64,000 nt of DNA, from contig NC_083386.1 of the NCBI RefSeq assembly GCF_031755915.1, positions 1,357,501 through 1,421,500 on the forward strand, given 5' to 3'. A program made the position numbers and the translations under genes. The stretch is from Ziziphus jujuba. Its lineage: Eukaryota; Streptophyta; Magnoliopsida; Rosales; Rhamnaceae. This document shows positions 23,598-38,100 of the stretch, in pieces. How positions within the stretch are numbered: the stretch's first letter is position 1; each line of letters begins with the position of its first letter. The notes beneath the pieces were generated by a model that was not told where the DNA came from, did no database searches, and was given only the letters and a program-made list of their open reading frames with translations.

Positions 23598-26500
23598 TTA
23601 GCCAGTGTATATCCTAAGCCGGTTGCTTATGGGTATGCGGCATATAGGACATGAGGAAATTCTTGACCCACAGTCCCTGCAAGTCTGGCAAAATGAAAAA
23701 TGGAAAAACACTAGTTATTTGTAAATACAAAGAGGGAAATAAACAAACGAATAAACCTATAATATATACATATACCGATGCAACTTACCATGTGACCACA
23801 ACCAAAGGCCAAGTCTTTCGCATTAGTTAGGCAAATTGGGCATGCCTGCATTTGGATACACAAGAAAATATTATCAACACCTACTTAAATTCATCAACAG
23901 CCCTAAGATGCCTCAAAAATTGCACATTGTATCATCATATTTGTTCATCTTCTCTCCTCTGTTTTGAGAAGTTTGTGAGCTACAATATCAAAAGGCTGGG
24001 TTGGCTTTAAAAGGCTAACAAGCAACAAAAGCTGGTACATGTTGGAGAAGTTGGATTTCCCAATAATAATGATGAATAATATATATATATATATATATAT
24101 ATAGCCTCGTCAACAGATAATCTTTCTATTGTTTCTTATATATTTCTTTGGAACACATCGATTTCCCTAGACAAACAACCTTGCCTGGCCATAATCCATG
24201 GATAATGAAAAATAAAAATATATATAAAAATAAAAAATTACGAAAGAAATTGCTAACCATTTCGTTGCGTTCATCTGCCGTGGATGTTCTTGAAAAGCTG
24301 CTTGCTTGACCCATTGTCGGTGCACGGGGAACATACGAAACTGGTGGAGGGCGTGGAACGATCTTCTTCGCCCTTCCTTTTGCTCGTCTATTATAACATT
24401 GGAGGAACATAAATTAGATAGAAAGCATGTAGAAATTGTGATTTAATCCAGTGGTATTTCTGGTTTAAGAATGTCTTTTTTGCAACTTGATATGTGCTTA
24501 TAACATGTACTTCATAAAGTTTGCAAAACACTTCAATACTAGTGAATGTTAAACCCTTAAACTTTTGCCAAATTTGTAATGGTCTTGAAATGTTATTTGA
24601 TTTTAAATGTTCTCATATGATGAAAGGTAATATAGATTAAAAAGGTCATACCAAAAAACCCAAAAAAGGAATAAGAAGAAAGGAAAGGCAAGGATAGAAA
24701 AATGTGAAAAAGACGAAGTGCTCCTTACCCAAGTATATTATGCTCAACAGCCGCTTTATATTGGAATGGGATCTCCATGAGCGCCGCAAGAGCAAACGCT
24801 GCTTCTTTCTCAGCTGAAGTTGTGTATTTATTCATAATCTCAGTGAAGTTAACAAACTACATACAAAAGAAACAGAAGAGTTAAAAAGGAAAATCACAGT
24901 TAAAATCAAATGCAAGAGAAAGCTAATTAACTTTGTTACATAATGACATGCCTGAAAGTTATCGACTTCACGTGCAGGGATCTTGTCATCAAATCTCCTC
25001 ATATCTTCCCAAGGACCATCACCAACTCCAACAAGGATAATCGAGAGTGGATATGAACTGGTTATGAAAATTTCTCAAGTAAATTTCTTTCGGTTTCAAT
25101 GCAGTGCATGTCTTATTGTTAATTTTCTTCTTTTTTTCATTTTTTTAATTTTTTTTTCAATTTTCAGTATGCATGACAAATTTGATGTTTTCAGCATTCA
25201 TTCTCACACCCACTTAACTACTCTTGATACTAGTAATAATTTTGCAATTGGTTAAGATTAAAGCAATGAAATTCAACGTCAATTGTGCTACAGAAAATTA
25301 ATTCGAATTTGGACAATAAGAAAAAATCATAGAAAGTAGAAACATCATATGGTGGAAGAACAGAGTATTTTATGGTAACATTAGGATTTTCAATATCTTA
25401 GTTCCATGCCATCCATGGGAACAAATTTTAGACATATACAGTGTTTTCTTGGTTGTATCTGCAATTCGAATGAACAACTACTCCCTGTGGGTGCACTTTT
25501 GTTAGACAATCTTGGGAAACAAGTAACAGAACATCCAGTTGATCTGACATTTATTATTTTTTGAATTCAACCACTTAAAACAACTAAGACTTTTCTCTTA
25601 ATATCTTTGCATAACATGTAGAATTCTATAGCATTATATACTGAATCTGCTGTGTCCAAAAAGACATTTAGTTACGATCCGCAGAAGACGAAAGTTTCAT
25701 AACAAAGATGAATCCATTTCAGAGGTTCCACGTACCTTGAGTCGACAATCGCCCCTATCGTTTTCTCCTCTTGTGGACTCAACTCCTTGTCACTTGTATC
25801 TACACTTCTTGTAACCTTAATTTTTCCAATACAACAAATCATAACCGAAAAGAAAAATGAAAATTCGTGTTTTAGAAAAAGACTAGGGAGGGGACAAGCT
25901 TCAGATTCAAACCTGGCCATCTGCAATGATAACCAAAACATGGTATTGGCCACCACTTTTCTCAACAATGTCCACCGCAGCTTCAATAGCCGGAGCAAAA
26001 GAAGTTGGCCCTTAAAAACAACATATATTATGATTTTATGAAGCTGTGGTCCATTTGACAGACAACAACATAATAGGCACAGTTAAATTATTATATGAAG
26101 CAAAATGCCTACAATTGTAAATGATCAACAAAATCAAATTTCAATTTGGTAAAGAAACCAAAACCTATGAAAAGCAGATGATTAAAACCAACCTGACAGG
26201 CGCAAGTTTGGAACTATTCTTCTATAGCATGCCAAAACTTCTTCAAAACCATGGCAAGATGAACGATCACTGTGGAAGCTAAAAACTTCTTGATCATGGG
26301 TGGTAGCTAAAATTCATGTAAAGAAAGGTCAATAATCAGGGGAAAAAAATTATTGTAAATTGTCCAGATCAGTCAAAATTGTAGAACAATCAAGAGCTTA
26401 CCATCACCAAATCCAAAACAAGGAATTAAGTTGTCTTCATCAAAAGGAGCCAAAGTTTTTCCAATTATAGAGATGGCCTTTTCATATGGATTTGGAGCGT

Positions 26501-29500
26501 CTCCAATGTGGTGTAGACTTCGGTTATTGAATGAAACTTTTCCTATAAGAACAAAAACATTGAATATGAATTGGGTTTAATTAGAGAATTAATAACTAGC
26601 AAATGGCAAATCATTTTCAAAATAAAATAATTAATAGTTCCTGAAATATTAAGAGAAGACCATAACATATGATTTTTCCTGAAAAATTACACAAAAAAAA
26701 AAAAAAAGAATTTTTGGTTTAATTTGTTTGATTATATATCGGGTTTCAAATTACATATGCTTGATGAAAAAGAAATGAAATTTTTATCCATCCCAAACAA
26801 ACCTGTCCATTCATTGCTTTTGGTAAAGTCAATTGCGAGAATGAGATTTGATGACTCTAGACCTTCATTTCTCAATGCAGTTGTAACCTGTAAAGAGGAA
26901 ATAGAGAATATTTTAGTGTTGCAACTTAATTCGTGAAATTATTATCACACCCGTGATTAGTGGAAGCTAGCAGAGAAAATTAAGCATGTGCTTAATTTCA
27001 TTATACCATGTAACTATTATCTTGTAAAAGCATCCATTTTTTATGTTCTTTAAATATAAAAGGGAAAGAAACTCGTATGTTGTATATGTAACCATTTTTT
27101 ATTATGCAATTTTGAAATAGGAAAAATCAAACTAAGGATTTTTGCAAAAAGAAAAGTGACTTTTCCATCCACAATTGAAACATTTTCATTTCGATTTTGA
27201 TCTTGTAGGTAATATTTTTTGGTCTAATTGGACATCTGCCATGTATGACTAACAAACTTGTTTTTCTTTTTTCTTTTTTCTCAATATAGAATAGCATAAA
27301 CTTTTCTTTTTGTTTTTTTGGACGAAAATCAAACAAACTTTGTTTGTTTCTCAAAATTTGTTTTCAACCAATTAATTGGGTCTATTCTACAGTAGTAACT
27401 TGGGAAATCCGTCAGAAGATATTTGTTTTGACAATTCCAGAAGAACAAAAATGAAGATAAGACATTAAAAGCAATAAATAATAAAATAAAATGAAAGATA
27501 GATATTATAATTGGAATCTTATCCGTATCTTAAAGATACCAAAGAAAAAGATTCTCTAGTGCAAATGCGCGTTAACGTCACGTCAGTGGAGTAATCTTTA
27601 AAGGTTATCTGATATAACTATCATCCAATCATGTTTAGCCATTCTTCATCTACGTGTACTCCACGTCGTGTCTCCATTTATATTTTTATAGTACACTCAC
27701 TCTCACTGTCTCCTTTTTTATATTATTATTCCATGTGTGGTCCAAAACTTTTTTAAAAACATTTGTATTCATGTCTTCAATGAATATCTAATAAAAGTTT
27801 TTAATTTTAAAACTGGCTATATATATATATATATATATATTATATTTTAACACTTTTTGAAAAATCTATAAACACTCTTTTTAACTTTAGAGCAAAAACA
27901 CCATGGATCTGGACATATGTTTCCTACTCATAAAAATAAATAGGATAGAAGCATGGAATCTATGGACCCCATTTATTTTTGTCCATGCATTTTTATAAGT
28001 AAGGACCCTCTGATTCTAATTCTTTGTGATTTTTCGCACTAATTTGATATTAGGGAAGCTTTAATGAAGCTTACTGGTGTTTTCGGTTCTTACTTTTAGA
28101 AAAGAATTTTAAATTGACTGCACCTTATTTCTAGGCTCATAGAAAAAGATGAATCCAGGGAGGGACTCTTTACTAATAGAATATCATAGAAATACTTTCT
28201 TGAATAACACTGTATTCCCATCAGCTTTCATGTAGATAAAGAACTTAAAGATATTGTCATCGCAATGACAACAAAAACAATTTTAAATTTTTTTTTATTT
28301 AATAATATGAAAGACTCACCTCTTTTTCTAATCATATATTTATTTTTATTAGCTTCTCTTTTTTTTCTTTTTCTTTTTTTTATTTTTGGCTCTCTTCTCT
28401 ATTTTCCACTTTTACTTAAAAAACAAATAAGCACAATTTTTAGCCAACAAAAAAAAAAAAAAGAAAAAAGGACAATATTTCCATTCCAAGTTAAAATACT
28501 TCGACAACTGAGTACTAACTGCAATTTGGATAAATAAATTGCAACACAGAATGGCATCTCAGTCGTCCCCAAGAGGTCCAACAAAGACTTAAAAAAATAA
28601 AAAATAAAAAAGTCTCCGCCCTACCAACCATTTTAAAATAAAATATACATATATATATATATATATATAGATATAATATACATAACCATCCACATGATAA
28701 ATGATAATGTCCCACCCACCCACAACAATCAAGAAAGAAAAAGTGGCATGCTTTTTTAAGCGTTTCACTAATTGGACAAGGACAGTCATTTTTTATTTGT
28801 CAAATTCATGTGGCCCAATATAATTTGAATTTAATTTGGTGGTTTCTTCCTCCAAGGCATTGAAAGGTGTACCATGTACAATTTTTCGTTAGAAAAATAA
28901 AATATGTTTCGACTTTTAAGGGATTTTAATTTACTTTAAGAATCTAAAATTTTAAATATGAGCTTAATATATTTGTCTTTGTCATTCTAGTAAATGGTAA
29001 TTGCATAAACCTCCTTTTCAAAAATTAATTTGTTGAAAAATTTCACCTTTGTATGTATAATCTATTAAATTGTAGTTGATGTTTTTAGACATTTTTGTGC
29101 ATTTCAATTTGCACTAAAATTTTCAAAAATTTGTAATCAAAGGAGAAAATATACTTGCAAATGATAACATTGAAATTTAAAAGGAAGAGTTTTGTAAAAC
29201 TTATAAAATAGAGAGGTGTTAATGTAATTTATTAATTAAAATCCATAAAGTTAGGGTGAAAGGGTAAAACTTTCATTGGAATTGGTGCCCATGCCTAACC
29301 AAGGACAGATTGACTAGAAGACATGGTGCTGAGATACTATTTCTGCTTATCTACCCATTGAGAACGACTAAAATGTTCTACTGAAGAAATATTTCGTTGA
29401 CTTAGAAGATATTTTTAAAAAAATATATATCACGTGTTGTTGATCTTCCATCTAAAATTTGAAATTTGAAATTTGAAATTTGAAAGAAGATAAAAATAAA

Positions 29501-30673
29501 TTTAAGTTTATTTAATAAAAATTAGAAGTTATAGAATATATTCTAATTTTAATTATTTGTAATTTCTATCGATAATATTGCAAAAAAAAAAAATGAAAAG
29601 TTTGCATCAACAATTTCAATAAATTTAAACATTAAAATATTATTAATTAATACATTTATATAGTTTAAATATAAATATAAATAAAATATTAAATAATTAA
29701 ACAAATTAAAAATTTTAATTAATAAAATATTATTAAATTATTCATATTATTTATAAATAAATTTGATAAATATTTTAATAATTTTATTATTATTATTATT
29801 ATTAAAAAATATTTGTTAAAAATTTATATCAATTTTAATTTTTTTAACAAATTATCTAATTTACAACCTATTTAAATTTTTTTTCACATGGAACTTGAAT
29901 TCATAAGACACATAAAAATGTCCAAATTATCCACTTCGTCATATTAATTTTAATATAACCGTTCAAATTTTAAAAATTATAATAAAATTTATTTAGAATT
30001 TAAAAATATAAATAATATATTTAAAATCACGATCAACTTATATTTAAATTAAACTCCAAGAAGATAAATAAAATTAATCTTTATTATTATTATTATTATT
30101 ATGTATATTTTGGATGATACCACTACCAAAACATACGTTTGCAAAATGCCCCCAAGAATCATTTGTTATAAATAATAGACCATCAAGTGATGACATCATT
30201 ATTACTTTTCTTTTGTAAAATAATAATTGAGCAGATAATCTGGCTGAAGCAATTACTGCTATTCAATTCAAAAAAATAAAAATAAGAAAAAACAAATGTT
30301 TGCACGAAGAAATTTGAACAAGTAGCAATCCTTTAGATCTTGAGCAAAATATATAGATATGAAATTGAAGGTTTAAAAAAAGTGAAGCAAAAAATTGACA
30401 TACCTCGTCCAGAGTCTTAAAACGATCAGGTATGAAGGCATATTTATGCTTCTGTTGGTGAGTAGAAGGCTTCTTCTCTGTTTCTAGTTTATTATTACTC
30501 ATGGATTTGTAGATTTTGGGTATGGAGGAATTCCAAGGTTCTTCATGCGAAGAAGAAGCTTCTTCAGCTGCTCTTCTTCTGTCTATGGCTATGCTTCTGT
30601 TTCTGCTACTGCTACCATCTATGACTGATGTTTTCTTTTGCTTCTTGTTGATAAATGAGAATAAGCTTCCCAT
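23598..30673 (-). CDS. RGLG: RGLG-type copine/vWA-RING E3 ubiquitin-protein ligase
   Basis: Ubiquitin ligase of the plant RGLG family. Eleven coding exons (minus): 30673-30404, 26887-26803, 26542-26402, 26306-26193, 26010-25913, 25815-25736, 25057-24952, 24856-24729, 24387-24258, 23845-23789 and 23684-23598, in phase to 431 aa. The N-terminus MGSLFS fits an N-myristoylation signal (Gly2, Ser6), which is why this start was taken over the upstream in-frame Met; family members are membrane-associated. The copine/vWA domain spans about residues 77-340 with a MIDAS-like DFTKS (Asp110, Thr112, Ser114) and [17 protein letters not shown] Pro-rich linker leads to a C-terminal C3HC4 RING (Cys386, 389, 400, His402, Cys405, 408, 415, 418) near the end, as is typical. 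Intron 1 is 3.5 kb; intron 7 appears to be GC-AG. RGLGs act in Lys63 ubiquitination, hormone and stress signalling (family knowledge). Confidence 0.95.
26888..30403 (-). other. RGLG intron 1 (3,516 bp)
   Basis: A long AT-rich intron between the N-terminal exon and the first vWA exon. It contains (TA)n at about 27818-27841 and 28649-28669, tandem GAAATTT units near 29459-29484, a (TTA)n stretch at about 29784-29803 and long A/T-only stretches at 29600-30080. No exon or gene could be supported inside it. Confidence 0.8.
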
Positions 30674-33570
30674 ATCATCTTCTTTACAACAACCCCAAAA
30701 GAAATTGCAAGAAAATGAAACAACTGAGAGATGAAAGCTACTTAAATAGAGAAAGGAAAAATATTTATTATATGTAGTAGAATAATACACAAAAAAAAAA
30801 AAAAAGAAGAAGAAGAGAGAGTTGATCAGCTGGGAAGGAACAAACTAGAGGAAAGAACAGATGCCGTTTCGTTGCTTCAGATTTGTAAGTGTGTATGTAT
30901 GCCACAGCTCGCTCACTTTTTTTCTAAAAGAATAAAGGGGCTTGCTTAAGCTTACAGCAAAATTACCTTTTTATACAAGCAGCAGCAGAATATACTTAGC
31001 TCATCGCTTGTTCTTCTTTGAAAACTTAATGCTACTTGCTGTCGGCTAATTAATTATTCGTCCCCCTGATTTTAAGCCAAAGCCCGCAGTATATCCCATA
31101 TGGTGAGGCTTTGGCGTTAATATATACCCCTTTTTTCTTTTTTTCTTTTTTAATGAGTTTTACCGTATGTTATCGTTTGTAAAAATTATTATTTTATATG
31201 AAAAATTTTAACTAAAATATTTAATTTTATTAATTTTATTTTTAAAATATTTTTTAATAATAATTATTTAAATTATCATTAAATATATAAATTCAATATC
31301 TTATATTGCCAAATTAATAAAATATTACAAATGATCAATGACAATTCTATACGATTTAATATTATTTATTTAATTAAACCATGTTACACATTTTATAAAT
31401 TATTATTATCGATTTCATGATAAAATTGGTTTTCGCGTAAACACTTCCTTAAAATTTTAAATTTAATTTTTTTTATTGTTATGTTTCTTTATTTAATAAA
31501 TATAATTTTAGTCGTGTAGTTACTAGTTGTACAAGATAAAATTATTAAATTAACATGCGAAATTTGGGCCCAAAAGATTAAAAGTCTAGATCAAGCAATG
31601 AGATACTACCGTATTGGAAGGGGAAATATAAATACAAAATAAGATGTCACCTAAGTGACAATTGATGATCACTGGCCCAAGTCTTTAACTTGACTTTATC
31701 AATCATGGGAGTTGACCTAATGCTTGACTTGAAGCCATCAAGTAAATGTTTTTCTTCTTTCTTTTTTTTTTGGTGAAAAGTAAATGTTTTTCATGCTTAA
31801 TTGTAGATTCATATTTGATCAACCCAATACCAAGTTACCAACCGACATGACAGTCACAGAGGGCCAATAAAAATGATGAATCAGAGTGGAGAGGTTTGGG
31901 TCATACCATTTAAGGGTTACTTTATTGGAAGGAATTACAAATTATTTTATTGTTGTCTCGGATGGTTCAGACTGTAATACCACGTGGTGCAGTACAAGAC
32001 TACGGGCGGGCTATGTCTACGATACTATGAGAGGCATTTTTTTTTTCTTAAAAAAAAAGAAAAAAAAAATATTGTTGCGATAACAATATTCCAACAAGAA
32101 GTTCACGTGTTTCTTACAAGGACAGGACCAAGCATTGAAGTGATAGTTTTTTTTTTTTTTTTTTTTCTTTATTTCTTGATAAATTTAAAGAGATAGACTT
32201 TTTTTCTTTTTGATGAAAAATTTGAAGAGATAGACTTGGATATATATGTAGGGTGCAAGGGAAGTGTATGTACCTCCAAAACTCCAACGAGAAGTCCGTT
32301 TTCATTGTACAAGGGATTTATCATGAAAAATGTGTTTCTAACGTTTAACAGAGAAATAAATAAATACTTGACCGAACTGTAGATAGTTTTAGTTTAGACC
32401 AGCTCTTGCTACTTTCAAATTCTTATAGCTTTTTAAAATGTTGCTTCTTCTGCAATTAGTCTACTCTGGCTGAAGTTTTTATTTAATTTATTGAATATTT
32501 TTATGTCTGTAGTCATCTAATTAAATTGTATAGGACACCTTAATTTACAAAAAATATACAAGTCCGATCCTGCAACCAAGTAATTATTTACTGCATATTG
32601 AAACACTTCATATTAATTTCTTGTGCTCTCGCCCTTCTTTTTTGATTAGTTTCTATTTTCTTTCGTGGATTCCTAGGCATTATTCGTAAATTCCCTTTCT
32701 TGTCTAAATATAGGTGCTTTCAACATTTTATTTATTTGTCTTTGATTTTGTCTTGATGCTTTGGATTTTATACTGCTTTGACACTAGATACGTGTAGTGG
32801 CTTCTTTTGTGCCACTTTTCCATGTAATTTAGCTCTTTTTAAGTCTTAATTGTGATGTCCATTAAAATTAGTAGTTGTAGTGTAGTTTTTGTCACACGCT
32901 TTGAATTTCATACAAATTTTCATACACAACACAACTTATACCTCCAGTTTTTCTTTCCCTTATCGTCCACATATATGCTTTAAGGTGTTTTCTAGCCAAA
33001 TTTTACATATCCAACACATGTGTCCAAGAGTTGGCCCATACCATTTCTACATAAAATTCGATCCAAATTCGAAGATTTTTCTTAACCTAAACTCGTGTAT
33101 TTTATTTGCGAAATCGCTTCATTCCATTTTACATCTAAAATGTGTACATCTAACAGCTATAACCAAACGCTTTTTTGGATTGACACAATTTCAGTGTGAA
33201 GGTGAGAATAACAGATACAGATTCTCAATTCCATTCGATGTTTAGGGAATTACCAAAAATAAGAAAGTTCCTTGATCAACTTGCCATTTTCTTTAAATTG
33301 GTAATAGAATAATTAATGCTTACCCATTCCCATTAAACAAAATATCGGGGAAAGTAATATTCACCCTCAAATGGGAATTTCGTGTGTCATTAGTACTCTC
33401 CCCAGTGAAGCAACACATTTTATAAAACAAAAAATTAGAATTAAAATCATTCACATCTTACCCAAAAAAAAAAAAAAAAAAAAAGGAAATTTTTATTTAT
33501 TATAATTATTTCATTTGATAATCTTGGCCATGTACAAGTAGTTAAGGAGAGTTACAGATAGATTAATTAA
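30674..33570. other. RGLG upstream region, no gene seen
   Basis: The RGLG 5' UTR and promoter should lie just above 30673; a purine tract with AAG and GA units occurs at 30790-30820. The rest is AT-rich with T and A runs (32040-32072, 32150-32170, 33462-33484). Open frames here are low complexity. Confidence 0.55.
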
Positions 33571-34023
33571 TTAATTACAAGGCTTGAGGCAGAGACAGCG
33601 ACGGAGGACCTTGGAACATTTGCCATAGCTATACCCTTCACTTTGGCATACCAATACGCAGTTATGGCGATCGATACAAAGCCCAGCCCTTTGTATGTAG
33701 GGCTCTCAACTTCACAAGTCCTTGCTTCACTTTGAATCATAATTTCTTCTGTACCACCGTACCCACCAATCCAATAAATTTCAATATATTAATTAATTGT
33801 TTAATTAGTTGGTTAAATCACATTGTCCATAACTAACAAATACATATAATGCGATTTTAATGAATAATTTATTATTAAATAAAAAATAACTGTAGGAAAT
33901 TAGTAGATATTTTCCATAAGAAAAATAAAAATGCTGTAGCCAGGGAGATAGATCCTTACGAGAAGTTAGAAGAAGGATGAGCAACATTACAAGAACAACG
34001 GACTTTCCCTTAATACCCTCCAT
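33571..34023 (-). pseudogene. Plant defensin gene with a frameshifting 5-bp duplication
   Basis: Two exons on the minus strand, 34023-33960 and 33748-33571, with a GT-AG intron in the position usual for plant defensins (end of the signal peptide). Exon 1 encodes a hydrophobic secretion signal beginning MEGIKGKSVVLVMLLILLL. Exon 2 opens with the pre-mature junction QEIMIQSEARTCE, typical of plant defensins. A direct repeat of 5 bp (AGCCC at 33680-33684 and 33685-33689, plus strand) then shifts the frame. Downstream, a different frame carries the remaining seven cysteines with defensin spacing (C-X5-C-X3-C-X9-C-X6-C-X1-C-X3-C) and a stop at 33571-33573. Read as is, the product keeps the signal peptide and first Cys but loses the rest of the fold. 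The family normally gives small, secreted, disulfide-rich antimicrobial peptides. This copy is probably inactive unless the extra 5 bp is an assembly error. Confidence 0.85.
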
Positions 34024-35110
34024 AACTATAGGTAAATAAAGCTATTAAATTCTTTTTTCTTTCTAGTGTGTCTCTTATGTGATGTCATGCTAGACCAGCT
34101 ACCATTTTTATACAGATTTGGTAGCACGAAAACTCACTTAAAGTTTTGTTACAAGTGGCCATAGCTTTATAAATTTCATATCAATATCATATAACTTTAC
34201 ATTCATTGTAGCACACAAGTCTCTGGATTATGGTTTCAATGTTCATGGGCCTTTCTTTTGTTTCGTACAATCTTTATTGTATCACTACTTCTCTCTTTTA
34301 TTGAAAAAAATAAAAACCCCACCTGGATTCTCGGTATTATTGTACCTGTACTTTCTCTCATTATTGGCTTTAGTAAACTTATCTCTTATTCTCCTCCTCC
34401 TTTTAATTTCCTTTCTCTTTACGTAATTCTTAACAATTCATACCTTCATTTAGATACCAACTTTTACAAAATTTTCATAATTTTAGTCTTTGACGAATTA
34501 AAATTTGAAATACAGTAAACCAACAATATTTAAAACTTGGTACCCTTGTGTTGTTTTGTCATTTATTCAATTTAATTTTCAAAATTTATTTTGCCGTTTC
34601 AGACACAAGATATAATAAGGTTTTACTCATATTATTTAACATATATGGTTTAAGCCATAACACAATTGATATTGCGGAACCCTTTTTTTTTTTTTTTTTT
34701 TTTTTAATAAATAAATAATTGATATTACGAAACTTAAAAAAGTTTAGGCAATATAAAGCTCTCGCTGTATAGTCCACAACATTTACATGCCGCAACCGAA
34801 GTAAAACAAGAAACATTTAAATTAGGCGTTCAGTCTGCTCATTCATTGTTTGATCTTAATAGGAAATGCATATACCTTATCAACAATACCAATTGACTGA
34901 GAAACAATATGTAACAATTATCAATAGAAAATAAGAATGAATCGAAAGAGATATCATTCTTTACTCTCTTCTTTTGTTTTTAAATTTTTCTTTTTTTTGG
35001 GTCGTCTTATTTCTTGTAGACAAACCAAGTTCAATCACAAGGCAGGCACATCTCAATCACACTAAACGAAAAATGACAAGAACATTTCCGACCATCACCA
35101 TTGCAGCAGT
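34024..35110. other. Spacer between defensin and DCN1-like genes
   Basis: Holds the defensin upstream region and the DCN1-like 3' flank. A 22-25-bp T run lies at about 34682-34705. No gene was seen. Confidence 0.6.
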
Positions 35111-38100
35111 TCATCGTTGTTGGCTCCAATCAGAAATCTGAGCGTTTTGGACTATTCCATTCTCACTCAAGTACTCAACAAATTCATCAATGAGATAGGG
35201 CCAAGCACCTTCAGCATCGTAATTCGATAGTAAAGGGTCCACCGTCTGCAAACACAGGGATGATAAAATTTAAAAAGAGTTTCCTATCAATGTCTAAGAA
35301 ATCTTCTATATGTATTCACCATGCATATAATTTTTCATGCGCTTCTGCAATTCCTTCCATGTTTAAGCCATGCCTCACAACATCACTTATTCAATCGTGA
35401 GAAAACATTATTTCCAACACAGACCAACTGATCAATACGAAAAAGCAGGTACCACCTGGCAACCATATATGCAAGTTGTTTTCTTTTCTATTTTTGTAAG
35501 GGATAGACAATGTGTATTTGAGCCTTGGAAATTTCAACAAAAAACATATAGGCTATATGCACACAGTATGATGCTCCATATCTTACCCTTGCAAACTCCA
35601 ATAGTTGTGACCAAGTGTCCCTAGAGATGGCTTTATTATGCCGGGCCTGAATCAAATGGAATCAAGACACAACCAAAAAAAAAATGAAATTAGTAGTGGA
35701 TGCACTTTAAGGATATAAGATATTGTAAAAATTATCATAATAATCCATCCAGAACAATGGGAAAAACTACTCTAATGATACTTATGGTAAATAGTCAGAA
35801 ACATATTAAAGCATCTTTCAACGAAACGGAGGAAAAACTATTATATTATATTATCAGGCAAGAGCGCAGAAAAATGTACACAGAATTTTCATTTCTATCA
35901 TAATACAAAAAATGAATGCACTACTCTGGACATAAATTCCAAGACAAGAAGACAATTTGAATGCAACATGATTAGCAACTCTGATCAACCAAAACAGTAG
36001 TGTACCACTCAACATAACAATATCAAGCTTCGAGCCTTCCACCTTTTGAGTATTCACAAGCATTTATCAGGAATGTGAAATAGCAAGTACAAATTGTCAG
36101 ATTGACTACAAGTTCCTTGCACAGGCATCCCAGAGACCTTACACTTTAAACAGCCATAAGCTCTGCTCCGATAACCCAGGTGCCAAATAAATACCTGGAT
36201 CATTGGAAGCTCACATAACCCAACGAGCTTCCAATTCTATATGACAATATACTAAGCCTATTGCAAATCATCCTTTAACTTTCTTGAAGCTCAATTTACC
36301 AAAGGACCCAAAATAAACTTCTCATACAAATTTAACTTAGCACAAACAAGAATAGAAGTTGATAAGCCACCTGCAAAAATTGGCACCAATGTTCAACTAG
36401 CGGCCACTGCTTTTCAGCAAATAGTAATTGCCACATTCCAATTGCTGTATCCAACGCCAAAGATTTTTGACCCTGAGATCATTAATGTCAATTAAATATA
36501 CTAACAGATTTTACTGTGAAGTATAAAAAATATAGCAGAGGCATTCCTGAAGTAAAAAGAAGAACACAGTCTCCTTCTATGCAAGAAAGGACGATATATC
36601 AATAAAAAACCATGACATCAGTACACCACAGATACAAAATCTTTATGTATAAAAGATAAAAGGTACCTTTTCTTTTGCCCAGCCAAAAGCATAGTTATAT
36701 ATGTCACGGAACTTTTCTGTAAATCAGAAACACCAAAGATCATTTCAGAACACAACAGCATTTACATATGATATCGTTAAGAAAAGCAAGAGTTATTTAA
36801 AAAAATATATTATAAACATTCCCTTTTCAACATACGTTCATCTTTCAGCTCAGAGCGCATAAATGGTATCCTTTCACGGAACTTCTCCAGAGTATCTATC
36901 CTGCCATTAGAAAATATTGACATCAACGATGTTATTTAATAATAAGTGAAAACAAAGTAAACATCAAATATATGTACCCACCCTAGAGCTTGTAATCCCC
37001 CTATGAACTCCTGCTTGGAAAATTCACACATGGTGGCAGCCTTCATGTGCCATGAAACAACTAACTGCATTTACAAGCAATGGTCCAAAAATACCCAGAA
37101 AAACCATTAGCTGCATATGTTACCAGATGAATTAAAAATGAAATTACATTTAGGTATTGAAGAATGTAATGCAAGTTCAAGATAGCTTCAGGAACTTAAG
37201 TACGAGCATAGCCATTGACTTTTTATTCATTCAGTAAATATTCAACTCACGTCTTAAGAACCAGGAAGCATTTTCATCCAATAAGGAAATTAGAATAATA
37301 AGTAAACGCCTATAGATATAAATAAAATGAAGTTTCCATTTACTATTCCTTTTTTTCCTCCGAGTAACAAAATCCATTAACATCTTATCCTTCTAGTTTT
37401 CGTAGATAATTTCAAAAAAAAAAAAAAAAAAAAAAGGGTAAAGGGGCAGAACAAAATACGATTAGTATTAGCTCAAAAAAATTATCACAAGGAACAGGCA
37501 ATAGTAACCAGATACATTATGAGAAACTTCCACAGCTTGATCAGACTTACCAAAGAGTTTCCAGAAACAATGTTGAATTTTTTACCAAAATGTCCTCAAC
37601 AGAACATTGTTTTTACAGAATTTGAACATATAGCATTAAGAATAATTACTCAAGGAATTTTTTAAAAACAAAGCTTTTAAAATATGCATGGTTCAAAGGT
37701 TGATGAATTCCACATAATACATACCATGACTATATCTTGAGGATCCACCTGCCAAAAAGAGAGCAAAATGTCATTCAAAACCGCAAAATCACCTTGTGCA
37801 TGTGAGCACATGTGTGTGAAGATAAATATAGATATACAAATAGTTTAAAGCACAAAAATAAGCAATACAATCAAAGTACATACAATATTTGAAACAGTTA
37901 ATGTCCACGAAGAATTTCAGACAATCAAAAAGTCACCTGAAGGTCAGTGCAAAGGAGAGTGATGCCATCGGCTAGAATCATATCAACATATGGATCTGCA
38001 ATAAATTATTACACTTAATTGTTTTATTAAACAGAAAATCTGCAAGATATAAAGATTTACACCCAGAAAAGTAAAATTTGAGAAGCTGTGTATTCAACAT

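Noticed and set aside
37520..37545. miR396-like string TTCCACAGCTTGATCAG in a DCN1-like intron
   Set aside because: Only a partial match to the mature miRNA and no foldback partner seen nearby.
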